A DNA stretch of 64,000 bases from Aurantiochytrium sp. KH105 (taxonomy: Eukaryota; Sar; Bigyra; Thraustochytrida; Thraustochytriidae): positions 248,001 to 312,000 of the forward strand of contig BGKB01000065.1 of assembly GCA_003116975.1 (NCBI GenBank), in the 5' to 3' direction. Shown one piece after another: positions 1-11,176 of the stretch. Position 1 is the stretch's first letter, and every line of letters begins with the position of its first letter. The notes under the pieces are model-generated. The model was not told the DNA's origin. It did not search any database and saw only the letters and a list, made by a program, of their open reading frames with translations. The translations under genes and the position numbers were made by a program.

Positions 1-273
1 GCGTCCTCCGCACGCCGCGGCAGTGCTCTGCTTGGCTCTGCTAGCTCTGCGCTGCGCTGCGCCGCGCTGCTCTGCGCTGCGCTGCGCTGCGCTGCGCTGC
101 TCGGCCAGGCCCGGCTCGGCCTGCGCGCTCGGCTTTGCTCGCGCCGCGATGTCTCGCCGGGCGCGCCTGGCTTTGTCGGCGCGGCCAGCAGCAGCTGCGA
201 CTGGGCCTGGCGCAAAAGCGGCAGAGCATGCGACCGACATTCAAGGTGCGCCCGGGAAAAGCACGACCCCAAA

Positions 274-325
<52 letters not shown>
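274..325. repeat. (AAGC)13 microsatellite
   Basis: Thirteen perfect tandem copies of the tetranucleotide AAGC, 52 bp, followed by a slightly degenerate tail. Confidence 0.95.
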
Positions 326-326
<1 letters not shown>

Positions 327-915
327 CGCAGCAGCAGGCACGCGCGGGCACGAGCACGTCGCGAAAGCTCGCGCGAAGAGCATAGCTGGCTCGCAGAAAC
401 CGGCCTGGCCGCGGGCGAGGGCTCTCAACTCGATGGCGGGCAGGGCACAGGATACATAGTTGCGGTTAGAGGTGTCTGTCATGTTCTTTGTAGAGGAGGA
501 CGCGGCGCCAGCTCCGAGGCGGAGGAAAGCAGCGCGTGGAGGGGAGGGAGACCACGGCGGAGAGGCCGCTGGAGCTGGCTGCCAGGCTGTGCGCAAGGCG
601 AGGCAGACGAAGAAAAGAAAAGCTAGCTGCTCTGCTGCTGGGAGCGGAGGCAGAGAAGTTTAGTGAGCGTCTTGGTAGCGCGAGCGAGTATTGTGTGTAT
701 GTGTGTGTGTCACTGCCAGCTGCTGCTGTGGCTGGTTGGTGCCTGGTTGGCTGTTGGGATGATGGCCCAAGGGATGAATGGGCTGGGCTGCAGCGCGCTT
801 ATGGCGGGACTTGTCGTTGGTTAAAAAAAAAAGGTGAGGGGGGACGAGACGGGCGCGCTGACTGACAGCCATTAGGCCAGTCGAGCGTGCCGACCCGGCT
901 GGCCTGTCGTGCTTG

Positions 916-1055
916 CTTTGCTTTGCTTTGCTTTGCTTTGCTTTGCTTTGCTTTGCTTTGCTTTGCTTTGCTTTGCTTTGCTTTGCTTTGCTTTGCTTTG
1001 CTTTGCTTTGCTTTGCTTTGCTTTGCTTTGCTTTGCTTTGCTTTGCTTTGCTTTG
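916..1055. repeat. (CTTTG)28 microsatellite
   Basis: Twenty-eight perfect tandem copies of the pentamer CTTTG (140 bp) with no interruptions, flanked by single degenerate units. It lies about 90 bp past the stop codon of the bZIP gene, so it may be in that gene's 3' UTR. All reading frames through it are open and give artificial low-complexity peptides. The perfection suggests recent expansion. Confidence 0.97.
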
Positions 1056-1141
1056 CTTGTATGTAAATGTCATTGCTGTTCTCACCATTGCTTGCAGTTG
1101 CTTCTGCTGCTTCGCCAGCGCGCCAATGGGAAGTCAGTCAA

Positions 1142-2848
1142 TCAGGTGGAAGGAAGCGAAATGGGCGTGCTGGTCGACTTCTCATCGTCCGTGCCCGCGA
1201 CCGAGTTTGTGTGCGTGGCCATGCAGGATTCCCATAGGTGCTCCGTGTCGGAGACCATCGCGCTCAGGAAAGCGTCCGCGAGCTCGTTGTCTTTGGTGAT
1301 CGCGTGCTCAGTGGAGCGAATACCGGAAAAGTAGCCCACTGGCATAGAGATGACGCTGATGCAGTGGCAGCGCGGCGCGCCCGAGCCCGGGTCCGGCGAA
1401 CTCGGAAGGATCACGTATCCATGAATCAAAGAGGTGTCCATGAGGCGCGTGTCCGAGGTGGTCTCGCTTGCGTTCATGAGCTGCGCTTTGATAAGCTGCT
1501 TGGTGAACTCGCTCGTGGCGATGATCGAGCACGAAGCGACGCCGTCGGCCACCGACTCGCGGATCTCGGCGCGACTCTCGTGAGCAGCCGAAGCGCCATC
1601 GCCCGTGCAAAAAAACGCGTGTGGAGATAGCGTTCGTTCAGCATACGTTCGAGCAAAAAGCGCGCGCACCGTCTCAAAGGTGTTGTCCTCCCTCTCGTGC
1701 TTTTCGTAATACGACTCGACGTCGAGTTCCTCGTCGAGCATCTCGAGCGCCCTGGCAAACTCGTCAGACACGAAACGCTCCACGCCGCGCTCGATGCCAT
1801 CCCGTTTCGTTCGGTAATCTTTGAGCTGCCTTGAGCCGAGTTGTGTTCGATTGAGCTCCCACATGGCCTTGCCCATCTCCTGTGCATCGAGCTCAAAGTT
1901 GTACGCCTCGAGGCGCAAGCCGAGGCGCTTGATTTCCTCCCGACGCGCACCTTCGGGGAGAAAGTGGTACTGTATGCGCATCTGATGTCGTGCAGTTTCG
2001 GGGACGAAAGAGTGTTCTGGCCAATTCGTGGATGTGTGAACGAGGCCAATGACTTGCGCCAGACTACTGTCAATGCCTGACTTGAGGAGGCGAACGCGCT
2101 CCTCGAGAAGCATTTGTGGGGCCTCCCGCGTCGCGCGCACAATGCTGGACACGAACATTTTGTGTTTGCGGATCTCGGCCCGCAAAAGCTCGTTTTCGCG
2201 CGCAATATCGATGCTGCCTGCGTGGCGAAGCGTGGACACCTCGAGCTGAAGCTCGGCAATGCGCTCCAAAAAGAGGTCCCGGTCCTGCTCGAGCTCCTCG
2301 TTGCGCTCGCGTAAACGCTCCATGTCGGCCTTGCGCTTCAGACGGGACCTTCGCGAAGCTTCGGCATTTGTGTTCCGTCGTCGCACCTTGGAATCTGCGG
2401 CCTCGCTGTCGCCAGAATCGTGGCCCTGGCCCTGGCCCAACTTGCAGGTCGCACGAGACTTTGCCTTGCTGCGAGAGGGCTTCTTGCTGGATACGGAAGA
2501 GGTCGTGCAGGAGGCGCCATCGTACTGGCACGAGGACTCGTTGTCGCCCGAGGATACGCTCTGCAGGCCGTCGCCGAACGCGTCGCACTCCTCGGCCGTC
2601 GCGAGCGCGATCCCTCCCGCGTTGTCCCCATTGGCCGCCGCGAGGCCGTCCCGGATCGTGGGCGGGCCCCAGCGCGCTGCGCCGCCGCCCGGCCCGGGCA
2701 CGGCCTCCTGCTTGACGCCGCCCATGCGCAGCCCAGCGCCGCGGGCGACGTCCTCGTCCAGCAGGTCCTTGAGCTCCGAGAGCACCCCGTCGTCCTCGTC
2801 GTCGCCGTAGAAGTAGTCCGAGCTCGCGACGGCGCCGCTGGTCTTCAT
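1142..2848 (-). CDS. bZIP transcription factor with large C-terminal domain
   Basis: The predicted protein has 568 aa. A basic region followed by a leucine-zipper-like helix lies at about residues 154-215. The diagnostic N-x7-R spacing is present (N161 to R169, NAEASRRSR), and this family binds DNA as dimers in the nucleus. The N-terminus is acidic and Ser-rich, as in activation regions. The C-terminal ~320 residues are globular-looking, with no motif I can name securely. Similar long C-terminal domains (START-like, or the 'M96 mating-specific' family) follow bZIP regions in oomycete proteins, so that is a possibility only. The start at 2848 gives MKTSGAVAS. The frame stays open upstream, but only through GC-rich Arg/Ala-rich sequence typical of a leader. 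No intron is seen. Confidence 0.85.
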   Translation of the reverse strand: MKTSGAVASSDYFYGDDEDDGVLSELKDLLDEDVARGAGLRMGGVKQEAVPGPGGGAARWGPPTIRDGLAAANGDNAGGIALATAEECDAFGDGLQSVSSGDNESSCQYDGASCTTSSVSSKKPSRSKAKSRATCKLGQGQGHDSGDSEAADSKVRRRNTNAEASRRSRLKRKADMERLRERNEELEQDRDLFLERIAELQLEVSTLRHAGSIDIARENELLRAEIRKHKMFVSSIVRATREAPQMLLEERVRLLKSGIDSSLAQVIGLVHTSTNWPEHSFVPETARHQMRIQYHFLPEGARREEIKRLGLRLEAYNFELDAQEMGKAMWELNRTQLGSRQLKDYRTKRDGIERGVERFVSDEFARALEMLDEELDVESYYEKHEREDNTFETVRALFARTYAERTLSPHAFFCTGDGASAAHESRAEIRESVADGVASCSIIATSEFTKQLIKAQLMNASETTSDTRLMDTSLIHGYVILPSSPDPGSGAPRCHCISVISMPVGYFSGIRSTEHAITKDNELADAFLSAMVSDTEHLWESCMATHTNSVAGTDDEKSTSTPISLPST

Positions 2849-4224
2849 GGCATCAACTCCGCACGTGCGCGCACGCGGTCTTCGCGCCTCGCCTCGCCGC
2901 GCCGCGCCGCGCCTCGCCGCGCCGCGCGCGTCGGGGTTGCCGGGCGCGAGGCGGCACGAGTCCTGGCCCCGCGCGGGCCCGAAAAATGCCGCCAAATCCG
3001 GCGCCCGGCCGGAGCAGACCGACCGCGCCGGGGCGCGCGCGGGAGGGCGCGCGCGGGAGGGCGCGCGCGGGGGCGGGGGGGAGCGACAGGCACGCCGCGC
3101 GCAGGAACGCACGCCGCACGCAGGACACGCCGCGCCGCCGCCGCCGCCGTCTCGTCCCTGTTCTGCCTTTGCTTCTTGGCCTCGCTCGCTCGCGCTGCTT
3201 CTCCGCCTTGTCCGCCGCAGAAGACTGCGCAACCCTTTTCGGCGCAACCCTTTTCGGGGGGTTTGCTCGCTAGCTTGCTAGCTTGCTTGCTTCCTGTCCT
3301 TTTTACATGAGGACGAGGATAGATGGATGTCGTCCCGGAAAAGACGAGACCTCTTGGGAGCTGGACAGGAGAAAGGGGAAATGGAATGAAGGAATGGAGG
3401 AAAGAGTCATCACATCGTGGATTCGGAGTGAGTGTGAAAGAGAGGCAGAAGAGAAACGAGGTTTTGCCACACACGTGTCGAAAGCACACGCGCCTTTACA
3501 CACTTGCCGGTTGTACGTATACACGCGACGACACGTAATCTGTAGACGCGATATGACGCCGAGAGACTTAGGCAACAAGTGTGGAGAGCAGCTGCAGGTA
3601 TGGAAACCGAGACAAATGTCGATTCGTAAAATGGGAGAGTATGATACATTACAGGCGGACTTAAAGCTGAAAGCTAACAAGAATCTTGAGCTGAACAGCT
3701 TTCCCTCATCGGCAACGACCTGACAGATCGACTATCATCCTCAATTCTCTTTCCTCCCTCCCATTTGTGCTTATCTCATGTTTCATCAACGAGCAAGAGG
3801 CGTGGGCCGAGGAAGGCGAGCAAGGTCTCATCGGATCGAATGGAGCTCCCGCTGCCAGTATTTTGCAAGCTGTAGACAATGATGGATTTTAAAAATCTGA
3901 GCTCAAGCAAGAGACGCAAGAGAGACGCGAACGCGCCATAGCCATCACTAGCTTGGTACAGCGTGACTCTTTAGTCTGCTAAAAGCAGCTGAGATCTGTT
4001 TGTCGCTGTCGCCGACTATACTATATACCACGTCGACGATTTCCTCAAGCACGACGTCACCTATCTCGATGGTACGTACTAAAACAAAGATCAATGAATT
4101 ATGGTTAAGATGAGAATGGGGAATCGCAAGAAAGCGACAAAAAAGAAAAAACAAAGAGAGAGAGAAAGAAATGAAAGAAGCGAAAAAGAGAAGCTCGGGC
4201 GGATAGGTGTAGTGATCAAATGGT
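2849..4224. other. Intergenic: bZIP promoter and GEF 3' flank
   Basis: No gene supported. The part near 2850-3300 is very GC-rich (repeated CGCGCC and GCGCGGG blocks, then short TAGCTTGC repeats near 3265-3290) and is the likely promoter and leader of the bZIP gene. From about 3300 the composition drops to mixed base use and is probably the 3' flank of the DH-PH gene. Confidence 0.55.
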
Positions 4225-7149
4225 TTAGTCAGTGCCCTTCTCGACTCGAGCACGCAGCGCGCCATTGGACTTCTTCGCCCAGTTGCGTCGTTCTTTGCGC
4301 GCGCCGTGCTCGACCTTGCCACGAGCAGTGACCTGGGCACGGGCGTTGAGCTCATTCAAAGTCGATTTGAGGAGATCGTAAGCTTCCTGCATGTACTCTT
4401 CGTCGCCAAAGATGAACATGTAGCGGTTGATCTCAGTCCGGAGCTTGCCCGTGCCCGACGAAGACATGGTCGACTTTCCATCCATGTCCATGACCCGCTC
4501 CTTGGCGGTGAGGACAAACTGAAACTCGGGCTGCTTGTCCGAGCCACCAGTCGTCACCTCGCTCAGCTGGCAACGTTCGAGATCGAACTGGTGCGTCACC
4601 TTGAGGTTTCGGTTGCGTCGCGTCAATGTCTTGCGAGTCCCCTTGCCGGTTTCGTCGCCCGCGCCAAAGATGGAGGAGATGAACCGCGAAATCGAGCGTC
4701 CCACGGTACCTTCCTCGGTTGTCGCAGTCGCCATGGAGTCGTGGCGCCTCACCGAGCCCCGAGCGAGCGAGCGATGGCGCGTAAGCGTGCCCGAGGAAGT
4801 GTCCTTGGCAATGATGAGCAGGTCGTTAAAGATGAATAGTGAACGCGGGTGTGCCTTTGTCGAATCAAAAGGCGTACCCTTGAACAACACCAAAATCTCC
4901 TCGACAAAACGACGCGAGGGCTTGACAAGGTCCGGGACCTGAGCCTCGCCACCGAGATCGCGATAGACGTTCATGAATTCCTCAAATTGCTTGCTTTCGC
5001 CCACTTGGTTGTTGACGGACGAGGCGATGCGTTCAACCTCGGCGGCGGTGCGCTCAAGGTCGCTGAGGTCCGACACGCAGGTCGAGGCATGCTTGATGAG
5101 CTCGTGAAAGAGGAGCGGGTACTTGCAGATGCGCTGCACCGGCTTGATGAGCAAACTCGAGAGCGAGAGCGTGCGCTTCGAAGGATCAGGCTCGTCCATT
5201 TGGGCGCGTTCGATGCCCTTGATAAAATCGTCCACACCCATCTTGGTGCTGCGCAAAAGCAAGAGGCGGTCCACAGCATGAGTATATTGATGGCAGAACT
5301 CGGAGTACAGCTTGAAAAAGGGCATGACGCTTCGGAACGAGGCGGAAAAGGCCCCAATCACCTCGGCCAGCGGAGGGGTCTTGCCCCCGGCAGTGATTTC
5401 GCTCAGCTTCATCTCCAAAATGCGGAGCAGCTCCACATTGACAAACATGAGCGTCTCCACGTTGAGGAAGATGCCCTTGAGGTCATCCTGCGAGACGAGC
5501 GGCTGCAGGTCTTTCGAGTACGAGCGGCAGGTGCTACGGAGGCCATGCTCGCACATGACGCTTCCGCCCTCGATATCGCGGCACTTCGTCTTGACGCCCT
5601 CATTCCGCAGTGGCAGCACGTAGATGGACATGAGGCACTCGAGATCGTGCACGTAAGTAAGCTCGGTGCGAAAAATCTCGTCCAAGACACTCGCGGACGC
5701 TCGCCCGTCGCCGCGCGAGGCGAGCTCACTCGAGTCGCGCAGGTTCGCAAGAATATCCTGCATTTCCGAGCCACGAGCCAGCACCCGACTTGTCTTGGCA
5801 AGGATCTTTTCCAGTTCCTTCGCCTTGGCGTGGCTTGATGCAGAAGTCTCGCCGCCCTTGCTCACGGGCGTGCGCGTCGCAGCGAGCTTGGAGTTCTGTT
5901 TGAGCAGCTCGTTCGTGCGTGCCGCAAAGCGTTCGAAGCGAAGGCGCACGGGCCGTTCGTACTCTTTGAGCTTCCGCAAGACGTCTTGCCAGTGATCATC
6001 GAGGCCGACCACCTCGTCATTGATCGCGCTCACTCGATCAGAGATGAGGACGCCGGCCATTTCGGCAAAGCCGCCGTCGGCAAGCGCGCCGACGATGACG
6101 CCGAGCCCAGGCGCGCTGCCAATGCTCAGTCCCATGGGTCCCTCGCCGAACTCAACCTCAAAAGAGCTAGTATTCGGATCATCGCCCGGGACTGTGCCGT
6201 GAGTAAGGACGACGTTGTACCTCTGCTCGAGATCAGAGAGCTGGAGACCGCCCACACTGTCTCCCCCGACGCTTGTGCCGCCGCGCGAGACAAAGGATCC
6301 GGTCCTAGAAAGTCCCTTTCCGTCTTCTGGGGCCGGTGATGCCTGAGAGACGGACTTTTCGAGCGTCGTGCGTCGCGATCGGTTGGTCGCCCACTTGCGG
6401 TGACGCCCTCCGCCCGTTGTGGCGGACCCGACGGATTGGGCCGACATGCTCGACTTGCGTCCGAGGGAGAATCGCTTGAGGCCGGTGACACGCCGAGCGC
6501 CCGTCGTCGCAGCGGCTCCGTCGCCGGCGCCATCTTCGGTATCACCCTCGTTGAAATCCTCCTCGTCTTCTTCGGCGACTGCATTGAGGAAATTCTCGTG
6601 CATTTCGATGGCAAGCTCTTCCGTAGGGAACCAGAGCTCCATCTTGGCGATCTTGGTCATGATCTTCATGGTTCCATTTCGCTTGGTGGGGTTGACCACA
6701 ACGCGGTGCACGTGGGTAATCTGGATGCCAGTAAAGCCCTCGTCGTTGGTGCCCACCTCGCGCACCTTGCAGTTGTGCAGATCGAGATAGTGCAGGAGCT
6801 TGTATTTGCCCTTGAAGCGGGTGAGGGTGCCCTTCTTGATCTCGATGGTGCCCTTTGTAGAGTCCTTTTTGTCGAGCGTGCCGGTGCGCTTCTGCCGCGC
6901 GGACTTGCTTTTCATATTTGTGTTGAGCGCGACGAGAAGGACGTCGTTCGTCAGGTAGCACTTTGCCTCGTCCGCGACGGCGGTGGCAAAGGGCGCCTCT
7001 TTGAGGAGCACCTCGTAGGCGCCTAGACATCTTCTATAAGGGTTCACGAGGTCCTCGAGCTCAGGCTCTGCCTCCCCTCCGAGCTCCTCGTACACCTCGA
7101 GCAGGTGTTCGAGGCCCATGAGGTCTGCGAGGCTGCTTTCGAGCGTCAT
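4225..7149 (-). CDS. RhoGEF (DH-PH) protein with PDZ and N-terminal PH-like domain
   Basis: The predicted protein has 974 aa and is a likely guanine-nucleotide exchange factor for Rho-family GTPases. Domain order: PH-like (about 15-195), Ser/Arg-rich linker, PDZ (about 328-408, GPMGLSIG followed by GVIVGALADGGFAE), DH (about 485-715) and C-terminal PH (about 722-935). The DH domain has the family's most conserved helix, with KPVQRICKYPLLFHELIK at 669-686. The first PH-like block repeats the sequence that opens the C-terminal PH: YEELGGEAEP...DLVNP matches YRDLGGEAQV...DLVKP, and LTNDVLLVA matches IFNDLLIIA. This points to internal duplication. The PDZ would target the exchange factor to membrane or cytoskeletal partners. 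The start ATG at 7149 is followed directly by the first repeat. No introns. Confidence 0.93.
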   Translation of the reverse strand: MTLESSLADLMGLEHLLEVYEELGGEAEPELEDLVNPYRRCLGAYEVLLKEAPFATAVADEAKCYLTNDVLLVALNTNMKSKSARQKRTGTLDKKDSTKGTIEIKKGTLTRFKGKYKLLHYLDLHNCKVREVGTNDEGFTGIQITHVHRVVVNPTKRNGTMKIMTKIAKMELWFPTEELAIEMHENFLNAVAEEDEEDFNEGDTEDGAGDGAAATTGARRVTGLKRFSLGRKSSMSAQSVGSATTGGGRHRKWATNRSRRTTLEKSVSQASPAPEDGKGLSRTGSFVSRGGTSVGGDSVGGLQLSDLEQRYNVVLTHGTVPGDDPNTSSFEVEFGEGPMGLSIGSAPGLGVIVGALADGGFAEMAGVLISDRVSAINDEVVGLDDHWQDVLRKLKEYERPVRLRFERFAARTNELLKQNSKLAATRTPVSKGGETSASSHAKAKELEKILAKTSRVLARGSEMQDILANLRDSSELASRGDGRASASVLDEIFRTELTYVHDLECLMSIYVLPLRNEGVKTKCRDIEGGSVMCEHGLRSTCRSYSKDLQPLVSQDDLKGIFLNVETLMFVNVELLRILEMKLSEITAGGKTPPLAEVIGAFSASFRSVMPFFKLYSEFCHQYTHAVDRLLLLRSTKMGVDDFIKGIERAQMDEPDPSKRTLSLSSLLIKPVQRICKYPLLFHELIKHASTCVSDLSDLERTAAEVERIASSVNNQVGESKQFEEFMNVYRDLGGEAQVPDLVKPSRRFVEEILVLFKGTPFDSTKAHPRSLFIFNDLLIIAKDTSSGTLTRHRSLARGSVRRHDSMATATTEEGTVGRSISRFISSIFGAGDETGKGTRKTLTRRNRNLKVTHQFDLERCQLSEVTTGGSDKQPEFQFVLTAKERVMDMDGKSTMSSSGTGKLRTEINRYMFIFGDEEYMQEAYDLLKSTLNELNARAQVTARGKVEHGARKERRNWAKKSNGALRARVEKGTD

Positions 7150-8675
7150 CTTCCCCCCTCCTCCGCTCTCGACCGAGCTCCTTCGTCCCGCGCTGCGCGC
7201 TTTTCCCGCTCTGCCCTGCTCTGTTCTGCTCTGCTCTTCTCAGCGCGGCCACGCGCGAAGCACGCCCGCTCGCCGGAGCTCTCGCGCACGCGCACGCGCG
7301 GGTAGTACCTCCTAAATGTCTGTCTGTCTGTACCGCTCGCGCGCCCTCGCGGCCTCCCTTGGCGCCGCTGCCGACGCGGCTCCTCCGTCCGCGACCGCCT
7401 GCTTCGCTGCCGCTCCTGCGCGGGCGAGCGGGTTTGCGGCGCGCCTCGAGCTCGCTCTGCTCGATGGATCGAGCGATCGAGCGAGCGAGCGAGCGAGAGA
7501 GCGATTGATTGCCCGCTTGCTTTGCTTTCGCCTTCGACTTGCTTGCTTGCTTTGTTTGCTTGGTTTGTTGCCTTCCTTTCTTCCTTGCTCTCCCGTTTGC
7601 TGCACTTGCGCGCGGCCGCATTCTGCACTTGCGCTTTCTCTTTCGGCCGGCGCGGTCCGCTTTACGCGGCGCGTGCACGAACCCTAGCGCGCGCTAGCCG
7701 ACTCCTACGCTGCACACGTGCCGCGATTCGACTTGTAGGAAAGAAAGTGAATGAAAGAATGATTGACAGTGAAAGCATGCGAGGAAATAAAAGTAGCAGG
7801 AGAGGGTGTGCGAAGCTCGTAGACCACTTGCAACTGCAACCGGCCCGAGCTCGCAAATGAGCTTGGTAGTATACGGTCAATACTCGCGGCGTCCACGCAA
7901 GCCGGCCGGCGACGATGCACCCGGAAGCGAGCAGCGCGTTGTGCGTATGATATGATGTGTGCGCAGGAGAGAGGGAGTGAGGGGTGCGTGTTGCGTGTTG
8001 GAGAGGACAAGGATTTCCCCGCCCTACGACGGAAGAGACTTTTCCAAGCGTCCCGGTTGTGTGCGTCATCAGAAAGTTTGGCTCGTGGCAAGGATCGTGA
8101 GGCGGGCCGCAGTCGGACGAGGGGGGAAGTTGGTCTTTTCTGGTAGGCTGGGTGGGTGATCGTGATCTTCTGTAAAATGGGTCAAGAGATATTGCAATAC
8201 GGAGCTCATGACGTCAAGCATCAAGCTTATTGCGATCGAATAAGAGTCCGGACTCGTTGCGATTGCTCGCCAGAATCTTCGCATGAAAGGGAAGAGTAGT
8301 CTCCTCATCAAGTCAGTGGAACATGAGGAGCATGCATGCATGGATATTATTATCAACAACAACAAAATATGATCTGCGCTGTTTACAGGATTGAAGAAGG
8401 ATCTTTTGGCTAGGTGTTGGAGTCTTTCTCAAAGCACTCTCTTTGTTATGTGAATGTGATGTAATGTGATGCGATGCGATCCGGTCCGATCCGCCGAACG
8501 AGGGCTAAAAGGTTCGTCGTAGCCGAGATAGAGTATTTCATGTGCATGCCGTCCTCGCTTCACGGGCCTCGTTCGTCTCTCTTTCTCTTGTTCTTCTTCT
8601 TCTTTCGGCGAAAAGGGTAAACAGAAAGCAAGGACGCGGGCGGGCTGTTTCTTATAAATTTCGTGCGAGGGCGCT
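7150..8675. other. Intergenic: GEF promoter and MYB 3' flank
   Basis: No gene supported. The 7150-7700 part is GC-rich with a CGAG tetranucleotide array near 7478-7497 and two TGCACTTGCGC motifs; it should hold the GEF promoter. Sequence from about 7730 to 8675 is mixed in composition and is the downstream flank of the MYB gene. Confidence 0.55.
7601..7635. promoter_or_regulatory. Two TGCACTTGCGC motifs upstream of the GEF
   Basis: TGCACTTGCGC occurs at 7601-7611 and again at 7625-7635, about 450-490 bp upstream of the GEF start codon. The core CACTTGCGC matches the clusters near 21.7 kb and 51.05 kb. CACTTG fits the E-box pattern CANNTG. A regulatory role is inferred from recurrence only. 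Confidence 0.4.
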
Positions 8676-10622
8676 TCAGTGCTGAGAGACCTCGTCCGGG
8701 ACAGATGTGGATAGACGTGCGACAAAGTCAGCGTCCATAGGCGAAAAGGGCTGCGCAATGCCAGGCGAGGCCAATGGGGAAAAGCCGACCTTGTGCAAGG
8801 GCGTGAAGGCTCCAAAATCGTCAAAGTTGAAGTCCGGGATCGAGGTGTCGATCCCGGGGGGGCGACGGGTTGACAAGGGACGCGTAAAGCCTTGCCTCGA
8901 GCTGAGCGCCGACCTGGGCGTAGAGGAAGGCATTTCCGCAGCTCGAATGATGGAGCGGCGCGCGGCCGGCGAGAGCTGGTCCACGGGTGCTGCATTGGCC
9001 TCAGCGACGCGCGGGTTCGACGCGGAGGATGTCGAGACATCGTGTGCGGAGAAGGCAAAGGCGTTGGCCCTCTTGGACGAGGCAGAGGCAGCGGCAGCCG
9101 CTTTGGGAGTTGCGCCGATGCGAGAGGCCTTTGTGAAATGCGAGGGCGGGACGCCACTGTAGCTGACGCCCACAGTGAGGTCTGAGTCTGCGGAGGATGC
9201 AGGCTGGGCGTCTTGGTCCGCGACAGGCTCGGAGGCCGCCGGATCTGCGGGCGGGACCGAGGTCGAGACGGGAGGCGGGACCATGCAAGGCCGCTTGCGC
9301 TTCTTTTCGATGTCCATGGCCTCAAGCACGGGCCCTCCGGGGCTCTGGGCGCTGTCATCCTGGCCCTTGCGCATGGCTTGGATCTCTGCGCTCACGCGCG
9401 GCGACCACGGGTCAGTAAGAGGAATGCGTTCTCCGTAGGGCAGGCAGTCTTCGAGCGTGGGAATAAGGTTTTCGAGCTCGGCGAGATTGCCGTAGTCCGA
9501 GGACCGGTGGCTACGCGACGAGTGGGCAAAGCCGTCTGCGGCGGGCGAGGCGAGGGCGCGCGGGCTGTAGGACGAGATGCCAGGAAAGACGGTGCCCATG
9601 GCTGCGACGCCGCTACCGGCATGGCCAGATGCGGATCCTCCTGAGCCGGTGCCGCATCCGGGTGCGGTCATGTCAAAGTCGGCATCGTAAAATTGGCTAC
9701 TTGTGCCGAGACCCATGTCAAAGTATGCGGGCGAGTGGGGGAAGAGCGAGCTGGTCATGCTGAGGGGCGCCGCAGGGTGTCCGTCGTCGGCGAGATTGGA
9801 GGTGTTAATCTGGAGCATCTTTTTGGGCTTGAGTTTTGTGTTTGGAGACGCGGTGGGCTTGCTCTGGCCTGGCTGCGCAGCGTTAACTGTGGGCGTCACA
9901 GGCGGGAGGTGGTCGTAGCGGCGGGAGTTTTGCGCGTTCGCCCGTTTTGACGAATTCTTGTGCGACACCTGTTGCTGTTGCTGCTGGTGTGCGTTGTTGT
10001 TGTTGTTGTTATTGTTGTGTTGGTTCGGGTACGATGCGAGAGAGCCTGTGCCGCGGGTCCGAGATCCTTGCGCTGACTGGCGCTTGCTGTACGAGGAGGA
10101 GGACATTGCGTTGCTGGCGTAGACCTGCTGCGGATGTAAATGATTGCGCATGTCGGAGGGTGTTTGTGAGTTGCTTGTCTTTTTGCTTGGGGGGATGCGA
10201 TGGTGGCTTTTCGGCAGTGGACTTACCTTTTTCTTGTTGTAGCTGGCCTGCGCGGCAGCAGGGACGTGTCGACCAGTGTTGCCGGCCTGCTCGATGCGGC
10301 GTCGGATGCTGGAGTTCCAGTGGTTTTTGATGGAGTTGTCGGTGCGGCCGGGCAGGAGCTTGGAGATTTCTGCCCAGCGGTTGCCGAGACGCTTGTGTGC
10401 GTCAATGATAATTTGGTCTTCCTCCTCTGTCCAGGGTGTCTTCTTGATGGTCGGGTTGAGGTGGTTGTGCCAGCGCTCGCGGCACTGTTTGCCGATGCGG
10501 CCGGGCAGGTGGTTGGCGATGACGGACCATTTTTTGGCGCCGTGGATCTTGACGAGCTCGACGACCTTGTCATCCTCCTCCTTGCGCCAGGGTCCCTTGA
10601 CCATGCGGTCGTCGGCGCCCAT
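8676..10622 (-). CDS. R2R3-MYB transcription factor
   Basis: The predicted protein has 648 aa. Two MYB repeats lie at the extreme N-terminus: R2 about 8-57 with W12, W32 and W51, and R3 about 60-108 with W64, W83 and W102. All six tryptophans are kept, as in animal c-Myb and unlike plant R3, where the first Trp is usually Phe or Ile. The recognition helix of R3 contains [13 protein letters not shown], typical of MYB DNA binding. The rest is low complexity (Asn, Gln, Ser, Ala and Pro runs), probably regulatory. The start at 10622 ([12 protein letters not shown]) puts the repeats right after the initiator; an upstream in-frame extension is simple-sequence derived. A possible in-frame intron lies at 10125-10226 (see findings); without splicing the frame stays open. 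Confidence 0.94.
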   Translation of the reverse strand: MGADDRMVKGPWRKEEDDKVVELVKIHGAKKWSVIANHLPGRIGKQCRERWHNHLNPTIKKTPWTEEEDQIIIDAHKRLGNRWAEISKLLPGRTDNSIKNHWNSSIRRRIEQAGNTGRHVPAAAQASYNKKKVSPLPKSHHRIPPSKKTSNSQTPSDMRNHLHPQQVYASNAMSSSSYSKRQSAQGSRTRGTGSLASYPNQHNNNNNNNNAHQQQQQQVSHKNSSKRANAQNSRRYDHLPPVTPTVNAAQPGQSKPTASPNTKLKPKKMLQINTSNLADDGHPAAPLSMTSSLFPHSPAYFDMGLGTSSQFYDADFDMTAPGCGTGSGGSASGHAGSGVAAMGTVFPGISSYSPRALASPAADGFAHSSRSHRSSDYGNLAELENLIPTLEDCLPYGERIPLTDPWSPRVSAEIQAMRKGQDDSAQSPGGPVLEAMDIEKKRKRPCMVPPPVSTSVPPADPAASEPVADQDAQPASSADSDLTVGVSYSGVPPSHFTKASRIGATPKAAAAASASSKRANAFAFSAHDVSTSSASNPRVAEANAAPVDQLSPAARRSIIRAAEMPSSTPRSALSSRQGFTRPLSTRRPPGIDTSIPDFNFDDFGAFTPLHKVGFSPLASPGIAQPFSPMDADFVARLSTSVPDEVSQH

Positions 10623-11176
10623 GGTGGCGGCCGGGTTGGGCCTCGCTGTCTTCGCGCGACGGGCCCGAATTTTTGGGCGAGGAAGCGGGCGCTTGCGAGA
10701 GAAGGAGAAGGCCGCGAGACCGTCCGTCTGTCTGTCTGTCTGTCTGCCTGCCTGCCTGTATGTGTACACGTCCGGCGCGGGCTGCTGCTGCTGCTGCTGC
10801 GACGGCTCGGAGCCCGCCCCCGATGATCGATTCGCTTTTGATCAATCGATCGATGGTTAGCCAGTCCAGCACGCGCTCTGCAGACGTCGGCGTCGCGTCC
10901 TCGGCGGTCGGCCTCGTCCGCCTTCGCGTCCACGCTCGGCTCGGCGCGGCTCGGCTCGGCTCGGCTCGGCTTCGGACGGCGCGGCGCGACGCGATGCGGT
11001 GCGTCGGGGCTGCGCGTCTCGTCCCCTGATTCGAATTTGGTGGAACGCGAGAGAGAGGGCTGCCGGGACAGAGGGAGAGGAGGCGCGAAAGAAGAAGAAG
11101 AAGCAGAAGCAGCGGCCGCGGGAAGGGGGAGAAGCAGGAGGAGGGCGTGAAAGACGCGCACGCAGCGCAGCCTCGC

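Larger units (their letters stand above)
1..1141. other. Noncoding 3' flank with simple repeats
   Basis: No convincing gene. The region lies downstream of the bZIP gene, which is read on the minus strand. It starts with GC-rich degenerate repeats of GCTGC type and carries two clean microsatellites, annotated separately. Open frames here come from the repeats or from GC bias and have no recognisable domain. Confidence 0.6.
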
